DNA of 64,000 bases from CAXXOK01 sp963664595 (GTDB taxonomy: Bacteria; Bacillota; Clostridia; Christensenellales; Aristaeellaceae): NCBI GenBank assembly GCA_963664595.2, contig CAXXOK010000011.1:310001-374000 (forward strand). Direction: 5' to 3'. The stretch's first letter is position 1. Each line of letters opens with the position of its first letter. Below are positions 16,774 to 24,203 of this stretch, in pieces. The position numbers were made by a program, and so were the translations under genes. The notes under the pieces are model-generated. The model was not told the DNA's origin. It saw nothing but the letters and a program-made list of their open reading frames with translations, and made no database searches.

Positions 16774-17951
16774 AAAAGCCGCTTGCCCTCATCCTGTGCT
16801 GCCTGCTGGCGCTGCTGCCCTCCCTGGCCCCCGCCCTGACCCTGGACGAAATCAACCACGAGGTGGACGATGCTTTTAAAGGCAGCCGCACCACCGGCGG
16901 CGCGCTGGTGATCGTCAAAAACGGTGAAATCCTCTACGAGCACTATTTCGGCAACCGGGACGAGGCGCTGCTGCTGCCCGTAACGGCGGACACCTATTTC
17001 CGCATCGCGTCGGTCACCAAGCTGATCAGCGGCATCGGGATGATGCAGCTGGTGGAGCAGGGGCTTGTGGAGCTGGATACGGACATCAGCGAATACTTTG
17101 GTTATGACATTGCCAACACCTACTATCCCGATACGCCCATCACGCTGCGGCAGCTGATGAGCCACACCTCCACCCTGAGCACCAAGGGCGGCTACGGCGC
17201 CGAGCATACGGTCCACGATATGCTTGCCAGAGAGCTGCGCAGGCGCGCCAACTTTACCGATACCATACCCGGCAGCGTATACGCCTATTCCAACTTCGGC
17301 GCGGGCGTGGCCGGGGCTATTATGGAGGCCGTCACCGGCGTAAGCGTAAACCGGTATATGACCGAGCATGTGTTTGCCCCGCTGGGGCTGGACGCCTCCT
17401 ATGATCCCAGCCTGCTTTCAGACCCCGCTTCGGTTCCCAACCTCTACGCGGCCGACGGCTCCCGCTACCGCAGCGCGCCCTATCTACTCAGCGAAACGTA
17501 CGAGGATTTTGCCGATCCCGAAAACCACTACCGCACCACGGTGGGCAGCCTGTGGATCCGCGCCACGGACCTTGCCGCGCTGACCATCGCCCTGTGCGGC
17601 GACGGCACGGTGAACGGCGTGCGGCTGCTGACCCCTGAAAGCCTCTCCCAGATGCGGGACAACCAGGCCTCGTTTGCCGCAAGCGTAACCGGAGAAAGCC
17701 CCTATGGACTGTTTACCAACCGGGAGAATACGCTGGTGGAGGGCCACACCTTTTACGGCCATCAGGGCGTATTCGGCGGCGTTTTGTGCAATGTGTATTT
17801 CGAGCCCGAAACGCAGTTCTGCTTCATCCTGCTGACCAATGGCTGCAACAACGTGATGCAGGGCCATGTGGGCGTGCTCACGCGCCGCATGTTTACCTTT
17901 GCCTATTCCACCTTTATGGACGGCGACTATCAGCCCTATCTGCTCAAGTAG
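16770..17951 (+). CDS. Secreted serine hydrolase, beta-lactamase class C fold
   Basis: Exported protein of 393 residues with a signal peptide ending near APA-L. The three active-site motifs of the PF00144 family are intact: Ser81-Val-Thr-Lys84 (nucleophile and general base), Tyr173-Ser-Asn175, and His331-Gln-Gly333 in place of KTG. Likely activities are D-aminopeptidase, carboxypeptidase or esterase on cell-wall or peptide substrates; true beta-lactamase activity cannot be inferred. It starts in ATGA overlap with the preceding membrane protein and is followed 143 bases later by a gapless paralog. Confidence 0.9.
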   Translation: MKKPLALILCCLLALLPSLAPALTLDEINHEVDDAFKGSRTTGGALVIVKNGEILYEHYFGNRDEALLLPVTADTYFRIASVTKLISGIGMMQLVEQGLVELDTDISEYFGYDIANTYYPDTPITLRQLMSHTSTLSTKGGYGAEHTVHDMLARELRRRANFTDTIPGSVYAYSNFGAGVAGAIMEAVTGVSVNRYMTEHVFAPLGLDASYDPSLLSDPASVPNLYAADGSRYRSAPYLLSETYEDFADPENHYRTTVGSLWIRATDLAALTIALCGDGTVNGVRLLTPESLSQMRDNQASFAASVTGESPYGLFTNRENTLVEGHTFYGHQGVFGGVLCNVYFEPETQFCFILLTNGCNNVMQGHVGVLTRRMFTFAYSTFMDGDYQPYLLK

Positions 17952-18094
17952 CGGTTCTCAGCGCCTTTGCCCTCGCACGCCGGAGGATGCCCCGCCGCAG
18001 ACCCCCGCGCGTTTTTCATACCGATCTCATTGGTTTCGCATCGCTCAGCGCACGCCGCCCGTGAACCGACGACCGATAAGGAGATGTTTGCCGT

Positions 18095-19270
18095 ATGAAA
18101 CGATGGCTGTCCGTTATCCTGTGTTTTCTGCTCGCCCTGCTCCCCGTCCTGTCCCAGGCCGATACCCCGGAAGAGATCGACCGGCAGGTGAAAAGCTATT
18201 TTACCCGCAGCAAAACCATTGGCGGGGCGCTGGTGGCGTTCAAGAACGGTGAAATCATCTACCAATATTACTACGGCTATCAGGACCTCTCCAATTATGA
18301 GCCCGTTACCGAGAAAACCTATTTCCGCGTCGCCTCGGTCACTCAGCTGGTTTCGGCCGTCGGCCTGATGCAGCTGGCGGAGCAGGGGCTTGTGGATCTG
18401 GACGGGGATATCGGCGAATACTTTGGCTACGGCATCGCCAACCCCTACTATCCCGATACGCCCCTCACGCTGCGCCAGCTGATGAGCCACACCTCCACGG
18501 TGAGCGAAAGCGGCGGCTATTCCGCCTCCCGCCCGGTATACGAGATGCTTTCCAAAGATGTCAGCCGCAAGGGCAATTATACGGACAACAGGCCCGGCAG
18601 CGTGTACGCTTATTCCAACTTCGGCGCGGGCCTCGCGGGCGCCATCATGGAAGCCGTCACCGGCGAGAGCGTTGACCGGTACATGATGGAGAATGTGTTT
18701 GCGCCGCTGGATATCGACGCGTCCTATGATCCCGCGCAGCTGCTGAACCCCGCCTGCCTTGTGGACCTGTTCCGCAGCGACGGCCAGCGCTACCGCAGCG
18801 CGTGGGGCCTGCTGCGGGAACCGTATGATCATTTCCCCGATCCCGAAAACCACTACAAAACCACGGTGGGCGGCCTGTGGATCCGCGCCGTGGATCTGGC
18901 GAAAATCGGCATTGTCCTGTGCGGCGACGGCACGGTGGACGGCGTGCAGCTGCTCACCCCCGAAAGCACAGCCCTGATGCGAAAGGACCAGGCCGCGCTC
19001 GGCGCGAGCGTAACCGGCGAAAGCCCCTGCGGGTTGTTCCTGCAGCGTGTGGAAACGCTGGTGGACGGCCATACCTTCTACGGCCAGCAGGGAATCATCT
19101 CCGGGGTTTTATGCAATGTGTATTTCGAGCCCGAAACGCAGTTCGGGTTTGTGATGCTGACCAACGGCTGCAACAACGGCCTGAACAACTACATCGGCGT
19201 GCTGGCCCGGCGGCAGTTTGCCTACGCCTACCAAGCCTTTGCCGCCGAAGCCGGGGCCCCCGCGCCGTAA
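18095..19270 (+). CDS. Beta-lactamase-fold paralog lacking catalytic residues, probable pseudoenzyme
   Basis: Exported protein of 391 residues, tandem duplicate of the preceding gene and alignable to it with no gaps through the catalytic core. Two of the three active-site motifs have changed: Ser81-Val-Thr-Gln84 instead of SVTK (codon CAG at 18344-18346) and Gln331-Gln-Gly instead of HQG. Tyr173-Ser-Asn175 is kept. Without the motif-1 lysine the serine should not be activated in the usual way, so a binding or regulatory role is more likely than hydrolysis. The reading frame, signal peptide and ribosome binding site are intact, so it is not simple decay. Confidence 0.88.
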   Translation: MKRWLSVILCFLLALLPVLSQADTPEEIDRQVKSYFTRSKTIGGALVAFKNGEIIYQYYYGYQDLSNYEPVTEKTYFRVASVTQLVSAVGLMQLAEQGLVDLDGDIGEYFGYGIANPYYPDTPLTLRQLMSHTSTVSESGGYSASRPVYEMLSKDVSRKGNYTDNRPGSVYAYSNFGAGLAGAIMEAVTGESVDRYMMENVFAPLDIDASYDPAQLLNPACLVDLFRSDGQRYRSAWGLLREPYDHFPDPENHYKTTVGGLWIRAVDLAKIGIVLCGDGTVDGVQLLTPESTALMRKDQAALGASVTGESPCGLFLQRVETLVDGHTFYGQQGIISGVLCNVYFEPETQFGFVMLTNGCNNGLNNYIGVLARRQFAYAYQAFAAEAGAPAP

Positions 19271-19294
19271 GCGGCAGGCGAGTGTTGGGCCAGA

Positions 19295-19882
19295 TCAGTC
19301 CAGCGCGAACCGGACAATCCTGCCGATCTCGTCCGGGATATCCCGGATGCTGAGATCATCGTTCCCCGCGATGCACAGGGTGAGCAGCCCGTGAATGGCA
19401 TACAGGATGGTTTTAATTGCGTTTTCCACTTCCTGCGGCGTTTTTTGCGCGGACAGATAGGCAAAGGTCTGCCTGAATTTTTCCTGAAACGCCTCGGTTT
19501 CATGATAGCCCCGGGTCTTTTTTACGTCCTTTTGCAGCGGATAAAAATATAAAAACTCATACGCGGCCGGATGCCTGACAAAATAGTCGGCATAGGCAAC
19601 AAACAGCGCGCAAACCTCCTGCGTGCTTTGCGCCGCGCGGCCGGGCGCGTTTTTATCCATATCCGCGGCGATATCTTCAATGAACAGGCTCCGCGTCAGC
19701 CACAGCAGCTCGTCCAGATTTTCAAAGTGATTGTAGAGGGTTGCGTACGCGTAGCCCGCCCGCTTGGCGATGCTGCGGACGGACACTGCCTGCGCGCCCG
19801 ATTCCAAAATGATATCCCGCGCCGTTTGGGCAAAGTACAGCCGGAGCCGCTGCGATTTTTTACTGATCGTTTCCTCGTTCAC
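19295..19882 (-). CDS. TetR-family transcriptional regulator
   Basis: DNA-binding repressor of about 195 residues. The helix-turn-helix region reads ARDIILESGAQAVSVRSIAKRAGYAYATLYNHFENLDELL, a textbook TetR N-terminus; the C-terminal ligand domain is unclassified. The frame stays open to an ATG at 19975, but the family's usual start and a GAGGG site fit the GTG at 19882 better; I am not certain of the start. It is convergent with the pseudoenzyme gene. Upstream lie repeat copy B and a gene for an FMN-binding protein whose promoter carries palindromic operator sequences, a possible target. Confidence 0.85.
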   Translation of the reverse strand: MNEETISKKSQRLRLYFAQTARDIILESGAQAVSVRSIAKRAGYAYATLYNHFENLDELLWLTRSLFIEDIAADMDKNAPGRAAQSTQEVCALFVAYADYFVRHPAAYEFLYFYPLQKDVKKTRGYHETEAFQEKFRQTFAYLSAQKTPQEVENAIKTILYAIHGLLTLCIAGNDDLSIRDIPDEIGRIVRFALD

Positions 19883-19983
19883 GCCGCACACACCCTCTGC
19901 TATTTTGTTCCTCCACGATACCACAATACCGGGCCGGGGCGCAACGCCGGGGAAGCGCCGCATAACCCTTTGCAAAATGGTTC

Positions 19984-20170
19984 CAGGCTGTCAAAAAGAA
20001 GGGTCCAGGGCTGAAAGTCCTGATCAGGGTGCAGGGGTGAAACCCTTGCCGGGGATTGGGGTGGAACCCCAAAGGCTTGTGTTACAACAAAGGGGTAAGC
20101 GAGCGAACAGCGCCCAAGGCGCTATGAAGCGAGCGGCGATAACGACCCGAAGAGGTTCTTTGACAGGCTG
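19984..20170 (-). mobile_element. 187-bp palindrome-flanked repeat, copy B (reverse orientation)
   Basis: Reverse-oriented member of the repeat family. Read on the minus strand it begins CAGCCTGTCAAAG and ends CTTTTTGACAGCCTG, a good terminal inverted repeat; one T fewer than the other copies explains the 187-bp length. Flanks 19963-19983 and 20171-20191 are a 21-bp duplication with two mismatches, and the unit (core CCCTTTGCAAA) is a hairpin-forming near-palindrome. It separates the TetR gene from the FMN-binding gene, both on the minus strand. The internal terminator-like hairpin is weakened by a substitution. Confidence 0.75.
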
Positions 20171-20225
20171 TGACCCTTTGCAAAGTGGTTCGTTTCGTTT
20201 TACCCGTTCGGATTTTTATGCGAAA

Positions 20226-20642
20226 CTAAAGGCCGCTCACCGTAACCGGGCTGCCGCCCGCCAGCGCGTTTTCCACCGCCTTCTGGATGACCCGGCTGCT
20301 GAGTGTGGCGCCCGATACCGCGTCCACGGCAATCTTCTGCTTACGCACCATGCTGCCGGTGATGCTTTCCGCCGCCTTGCCCTGTCCGTTTTTATGCCGC
20401 AGCAGCTCAATACCCGCAATCGTATGATCCTTCACCGTGACGCACACCGTAACCTGTATGATTCCGGCATCCGCCTCGCCCTGATATGCGCCGTCCGCAA
20501 CGGCTGCCAGATTGAGCCCGCCCAGCTGGAAGCTGTCCATAAAGGCATTGAGCTTTTTTACCTTGCCCACTATCACCACGGCTGTGCAGGCAATGGCAAT
20601 CACAACAACGGCAAGGATACCGAATATCATCATTTTCTTCAT
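20226..20642 (-). CDS. Membrane-anchored FMN-binding domain protein
   Basis: Small protein of 138 residues with one N-terminal membrane helix (residues 4-27) and an extracytoplasmic FMN-binding domain. The motif DAVSGATLSSRVI (about 107-119) contains the threonine to which FMN is attached in RnfG/NqrC-type proteins, and ADAGIIQVTVCVTVKD plus GIELLRHKNG fit the domain. It probably shuttles electrons at the outer face of the membrane, as in extracellular electron transfer or Rnf-like systems, though no such operon is adjacent. Its promoter overlaps a palindromic operator. Confidence 0.85.
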   Translation of the reverse strand: MKKMMIFGILAVVVIAIACTAVVIVGKVKKLNAFMDSFQLGGLNLAAVADGAYQGEADAGIIQVTVCVTVKDHTIAGIELLRHKNGQGKAAESITGSMVRKQKIAVDAVSGATLSSRVIQKAVENALAGGSPVTVSGL

Positions 20643-20698
20643 CCCTCATTCTCCATTTCCTTGGCTCCCGATTCAGGTACGCTCTGTCTATTCATCCC

Positions 20699-20758
20699 GT
20701 GTTATTATAACACTGTTATAATTATTGTTATAGTATTATACATATTCTGTTTTGTCAA
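20699..20758 (-). promoter_or_regulatory. Promoter and palindromic operator of the FMN-binding gene
   Basis: On the minus strand TTGACA (20753-20758), a 17-bp spacer and TACTAT (20730-20735). Downstream of the -10, GTGTTA-TTA-TAACAC (20699-20713) is a perfect palindrome, and TGTTATAAT/ATTGTTATA sequences repeat the TGTTATA element toward the -10. A TetR-type repressor site is plausible; the TetR gene at 19295 is the nearest candidate. Confidence 0.6.
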
Positions 20759-20770
20759 CCCATTCCAATC

Positions 20771-20798
20771 AAAAAGGCCGCCGATTATGATCGGCGGT
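20771..20798 (-). terminator. Terminator of the desulfoferrodoxin gene
   Basis: CCGCCGAT (20778-20785) pairs with ATCGGCGG (20790-20797); on the minus strand a T5 run follows (20771-20775). Confidence 0.85.
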
Positions 20799-20826
20799 CT
20801 TGCGGATGATCTCTACGAAAGGGTTG

Positions 20827-21210
20827 TTACACTTCGGCTTTCCACAGCCCGTGAAGGTTGCAGTACGCATAGGCGGCAACGGGTCTGTCGCCTTCGGCGA
20901 GCAGGAAGGTAGCTTCCGGCGCGTCTCCGGGCTTGAGGCATTTACGCTGGCCGCCGCCCTCGGATTGCAGGTACACCCACTGGATGGAGTGCGCTTCGGT
21001 CATCGGGTGGGCTACGGCGCCAACCTTAACCGTAACCTTGCTGCCGTTTACTTCAATAACGGGAACATGCTTTTCGGCAGCGGCGTCCACAGTGTTGGGC
21101 ACGAGCTCCGTCATCGCCTCGCCGCAGCAAACGGGAATCGCTCCGGAGAAGTGAAGGGTTCCGATCAGGTTACCGCAATGTTTACAATAGAAGAAATGAA
21201 CTGGGCACAT
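20827..21210 (-). CDS. dfx: Desulfoferrodoxin (superoxide reductase)
   Basis: Cytoplasmic non-heme iron protein of 127 residues that reduces superoxide to peroxide without making oxygen. The N-terminal desulforedoxin domain has the rubredoxin-like cysteines YCKHCGN and VCCGE (iron centre I). The superoxide reductase domain carries the iron centre II ligands: EKHVPVI, AHPMTEAHSIQW and the late CNLHGLWK. This is the two-iron class. It has its own promoter and terminator and lies next to the hcp operon, consistent with an oxygen/nitric-oxide defence block. Confidence 0.95.
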   Translation of the reverse strand: MCPVHFFYCKHCGNLIGTLHFSGAIPVCCGEAMTELVPNTVDAAAEKHVPVIEVNGSKVTVKVGAVAHPMTEAHSIQWVYLQSEGGGQRKCLKPGDAPEATFLLAEGDRPVAAYAYCNLHGLWKAEV

Positions 21211-21258
21211 ATTGATTACCTCCTGTCAGATCGTGAGTTCATCAGAGTGACTATTATA

Positions 21259-21287
21259 AGTATACGCCAAGTGTTTCGGGATTGAAA
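21259..21287 (-). promoter_or_regulatory. dfx promoter
   Basis: On the minus strand TTTCAA (21282-21287), a 17-bp spacer and TATACT (21259-21264), with a second TATAAT a few bases further on and a strong AGGAGG site before the start codon. Confidence 0.55.
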
Positions 21288-21337
21288 CCATAAAATTCAA
21301 ATCCTTTGTATATAACTGGAAGTCCGCCATACAAAAC

Positions 21338-21365
21338 GCGCCCGCGGGCGGAAGCCCCGGGGCGC
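21338..21365 (-). terminator. hcp operon terminator
   Basis: Inverted repeat GCGCCC...GGGCGC across 21338-21365, followed on the minus strand by GTTTTGTATGG. It ends the ferredoxin-cupin-hcp transcript. Confidence 0.7.
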
Positions 21366-21398
21366 TTTTCGTGTAGACAGTACTGACCGCTCAATCAC

Positions 21399-23030
21399 TT
21401 ACGCGTTCAAAAACAGGGCGATATCCTCATCCGCCGTGCCGATGCCCGCTATGCCGAAGGTTTCCGTAAGCACCTTGGCAACATGGGGCGAGAGAAACGC
21501 CGGCAGCGTCGGTCCGAGGTGGATATTTTTCACACCCAGCGAAAGCAGCGCCAGCAGCACGATGACGGCCTTCTGCTCATACCACGCGATGTTGAAGGCA
21601 ATCGGCAGTTCGTTGATATCGGCAAGGCCGAATACCTCCTTAAGCTTCAGGGCAATCACCGCCAGCGAGTAGGAATCGTTGCACTGTCCGGCGTCCAGCA
21701 CGCGCGGGATGCCGCCGATCTCGCCGAGGTTCAGCTTGTTGTAGCGGTACTTGGCACAGCCTGCCGTGAGGATCACCGTATCAGCGGGCAGTTTTTCGGC
21801 AAACTCGGTATAGTACTCCCGGCTCTTCATGCGGCCGTCGCAGCCTGCCATCACGAAAAACTTGCGGATCGCACCGGATTTTACGGCCTCCACCACCTTG
21901 TCGGCCAGCGTCAGCACCTGATGGTGCGCAAACCCGCCCACAATGCTGCCCGTCTCAATCTCCTGGGGCGCGGGCAGGGTTTTGGCCAGCGCGATGATCT
22001 CGGCAAAGTCCTTCCGGCCGGCCGCATCCGCAGGAATGTGCTTGCAGCCGGGATAGCCTGCCGCGTTGGTGGTAAAAATACGCTCGCGGATCGCCTCGCT
22101 CCTGGGCGGCACAATGCAGTTGGTGGTAAACAGGATAGGTCCGTGGAAGGATTCAAACTCGGTCGTCTGTTTCCACCACGCATTGCCGTAATTGCCCGCA
22201 AAATGTTCGTATTTCTTAAACGCGGGATAGTAGTGCGCGGGCAGCATTTCACTGTGGGTATACACATCCATGCCCGTGCCCTGCGTTTGCTCCAGCAGCT
22301 GTTCCAAATCGGTCAGATCATGGCCGGAGATGAGGATGGCAGGGTTTTGCCGCACGCCGATATCCACCTGTGTAATCTCCGGATTGCCGTACCTGGCCGT
22401 GTTCGCCTCATCCAGCAGCGCCATCGCTTTTACGCCGTATTCCCCGGTTTTCAGGGTCAGGGCTACCAATGCATCCGCAGTCAGGCTATTGTCCAGTGTA
22501 GCGGCCAGCGCCTCGTACAGGAAGGCATAAATCTCGGGGTTTTCCTTGCCAAGGTTCAGCGCGTGCTGCGTGTAGGCGGCCATGCCCTTCAGCCCGTAGG
22601 TGATCAGCTCGCGCAGGGAACGGATGTCCTCATTGCCGGTAGCCAGCACACCCACCTCCGCGGCTTTTTGCAGCATGGCGTCCCGGGTATCCGCGCGGAA
22701 CGTGGCGGCGTCGTGCAGGGGCACGTTCCCGATCTGTTTTTTCAGGGCGTCACGCAGCGCAATTGCTTTTTCCACCTGCGCGGCAATGGCGTCGCCGTCA
22801 AAGTTGGCGTTGGTAATGGTCATAAACAGGCTGTGCACCAGCAGGCGGTTTGCCTCCGGCAGTGCTTGGGGGGCAAGCCCGCCCTTCACAACGATCTCCG
22901 CCATGCCCTTCAGGGTATAGATCAGCAGGTCCTGGAGCTTTGCCACTTCCTCGGTCTTGCCGCACACGCCACGCATCTCGCAGCCGTGCCCTTTGGCGGT
23001 TTCCTGACATTGGTAACAAAACATGCCCAT
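21399..23030 (-). CDS. hcp: Hybrid cluster protein (hydroxylamine reductase)
   Basis: Cytoplasmic iron-sulfur protein of 543 residues, the standard length for clostridial Hcp. The N-terminal cysteine motif FCYQCQETAKGHGCEMRGVCGK binds the cubane cluster; later TTNCIVPPR, AGCDGRMKSREYY, TAGCAKYRYNKL and DAGQCNDSYS contain the ligands of the hybrid Fe-S-O cluster. The family reduces hydroxylamine in vitro and acts mainly against nitric oxide in cells. It is last in an operon with a ferredoxin-like and a cupin gene, opposite a Crp/Fnr regulator, a context typical of nitrosative-stress control. Confidence 0.96.
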   Translation of the reverse strand: MGMFCYQCQETAKGHGCEMRGVCGKTEEVAKLQDLLIYTLKGMAEIVVKGGLAPQALPEANRLLVHSLFMTITNANFDGDAIAAQVEKAIALRDALKKQIGNVPLHDAATFRADTRDAMLQKAAEVGVLATGNEDIRSLRELITYGLKGMAAYTQHALNLGKENPEIYAFLYEALAATLDNSLTADALVALTLKTGEYGVKAMALLDEANTARYGNPEITQVDIGVRQNPAILISGHDLTDLEQLLEQTQGTGMDVYTHSEMLPAHYYPAFKKYEHFAGNYGNAWWKQTTEFESFHGPILFTTNCIVPPRSEAIRERIFTTNAAGYPGCKHIPADAAGRKDFAEIIALAKTLPAPQEIETGSIVGGFAHHQVLTLADKVVEAVKSGAIRKFFVMAGCDGRMKSREYYTEFAEKLPADTVILTAGCAKYRYNKLNLGEIGGIPRVLDAGQCNDSYSLAVIALKLKEVFGLADINELPIAFNIAWYEQKAVIVLLALLSLGVKNIHLGPTLPAFLSPHVAKVLTETFGIAGIGTADEDIALFLNA

Positions 23031-23056
23031 GATTGTTCCTCCTTGATGTTTTTTCT

Positions 23057-23371
23057 TTACTTGCCGGGCGCGGGGGCTTTGACGATCAGGAGTTCCAGCA
23101 CCTCCGGGTCTTCGTTGGTTCCGCGCATTTGGGTGCCCAGCGGTATTTTAAGAACGGTTCCCTTCGGGTAGGCGTGCGGGGGCTGATCGTTCAGGGTGAT
23201 GGAAAGCCGTCCGCGCATCACGGTCATGTACACGGTGGCGTTGGCGGCATGGCCGGGGAAGCCCTCTCCCTGCGGCAGCACCATGTGGTTCAAATGAATA
23301 TTGCCATCCTGCAGCACGCGTTCCATGGTTTTTTCGCCGGTTTCCGCAAGGTTGAATACCTGTTCCGTCAT
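23057..23371 (-). CDS. Cupin-domain protein
   Basis: Small single-domain beta-barrel protein of 104 residues. It has the double-motif cupin layout, with GHAANATVYMTVMRGRLSITL as motif 1 (weak in histidines) and a KIPLGTQMRG segment as motif 2; the usual metal-binding His-His-Glu set is only partly present, so metal binding is doubtful. It lies between the ferredoxin-like gene and hcp with 3 and 26 base gaps, so it is co-transcribed with them. The specific role is unknown; such cupins recur beside clostridial hcp genes. Confidence 0.82.
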   Translation of the reverse strand: MTEQVFNLAETGEKTMERVLQDGNIHLNHMVLPQGEGFPGHAANATVYMTVMRGRLSITLNDQPPHAYPKGTVLKIPLGTQMRGTNEDPEVLELLIVKAPAPGK

Positions 23372-23374
23372 TCT

Positions 23375-24106
23375 CTAGTCCTCCACAATTCTGCCGTCGG
23401 TTGATAGGGTAATCACATGCCAGGGGACAAAGTTGTTGCTTTGGATAATCGCGTTCTTCACCGCGGCAACAATACCGCCGCAGCAGGGCACCTCCATACG
23501 CAGCACCGTGATGGATTTGATCTCGTTGGCTTTCAGGATAGCCGTCAGCTTTTCGGCGTAGTCCACGCCGTCCAGCTTGGGGCAGCCGATCAGCGTAACG
23601 CGGCCGCGCATGTACTCCGTGTGGATACCGGCATAGGCATAGGCGGTACAGCTGGCGGCGATCAGCAAATGCGCCTTGTGGAAATACGGCGCGCTGACGG
23701 GCGCCAGCTTGATCTGGCATGGCCATTGCCTCAGCTGCGATTCCCGCATTGCTTCATTGGGCACGGTGGCGGCATGCGCACGCTCAATCCAGTGCGGCCG
23801 GGTGCCGGGGCAGCCGCAGGCGGCGGGCTGCGGAGCCGCTTCGGCGGCTTTTTGTTTTTCCGTCAGCGCTTCCTGCTGGTGCTGCATGGCGTATGCCTCG
23901 TCAAAGGCTTCAGCCTCCCGCTCCTCCATGGTGATGGCGTCCATGGGGCAATGGGGCAGGCACGCGCCCAGGCCGTCGCAATAGCTTTCGGACACCAGCC
24001 TGGCCTTGCCGTCCACCAGCGCAATCGCACCCTCGTGGCAGGCCGTAACGCACACGCCGCAGCCGTTGCATTTTTCTTCGTCTATGGTAATAATCTTTCG
24101 TTTCAT
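23375..24106 (-). CDS. 4Fe-4S dicluster ferredoxin-like protein
   Basis: Protein of 243 residues. The first 65 residues carry two 4Fe-4S binding sets: CNGCGVCVTAC and CDGLGACLPHCP (the second with GLG in the usual spacing). After a Gln/Glu/Ala linker comes CGCPGTRPHWIER and a C-terminal domain with GCPKLDG and VPCCGGIVAA, further cysteine motifs that may hold another cluster or pass electrons. It is the first gene of the operon with the cupin and hcp, so it is the likely electron donor to Hcp. The promoter has a Crp/Fnr-type palindrome. Confidence 0.88.
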   Translation of the reverse strand: MKRKIITIDEEKCNGCGVCVTACHEGAIALVDGKARLVSESYCDGLGACLPHCPMDAITMEEREAEAFDEAYAMQHQQEALTEKQKAAEAAPQPAACGCPGTRPHWIERAHAATVPNEAMRESQLRQWPCQIKLAPVSAPYFHKAHLLIAASCTAYAYAGIHTEYMRGRVTLIGCPKLDGVDYAEKLTAILKANEIKSITVLRMEVPCCGGIVAAVKNAIIQSNNFVPWHVITLSTDGRIVED

Positions 24107-24146
24107 ATCGCTCTCTCCTTTTCGGCGGTTTGACTTCGCTTCTCAA

Positions 24147-24188
24147 TCCTACTATGATGGAGAAAAAAGCGCTGTATCTGCAGATACA
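24147..24188 (-). promoter_or_regulatory. Crp/Fnr-type operator and ferredoxin-cupin-hcp promoter
   Basis: TGTATCTG-CAGATACA (24173-24188) is a perfect 16-bp palindrome. On the minus strand a TAGGAT -10 candidate (24147-24152) lies about 31 bases from its centre, which puts the palindrome near -41.5, the class II activator position, and no TTGACA-like -35 is needed. The same palindrome lies 16 bases before the start codon of the divergent Crp/Fnr gene, so it could also control that gene. Confidence 0.65.
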
Positions 24189-24203
24189 AAAGGCGGGAGA
24201 AAC

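Noticed and set aside
19882..19975. TetR start at the ATG 19975
   Set aside because: Upstream residues are Arg/Pro-rich and not like the family; a GTG at 19882 with a GAGGG site fits better, though the start stays uncertain.
20215..20233. TTTAGTTTCGCATAAAA shared by the 3' ends of the FMN-binding gene and the SGNH hydrolase gene (27335-27352)
   Set aside because: A 17-base match between two places in a 64-kb window is within what chance allows, and no longer repeat surrounds it.
21483..23171. Long plus-strand frame opposite hcp
   Set aside because: Shadow of hcp, which has all its cluster-binding motifs on the other strand.
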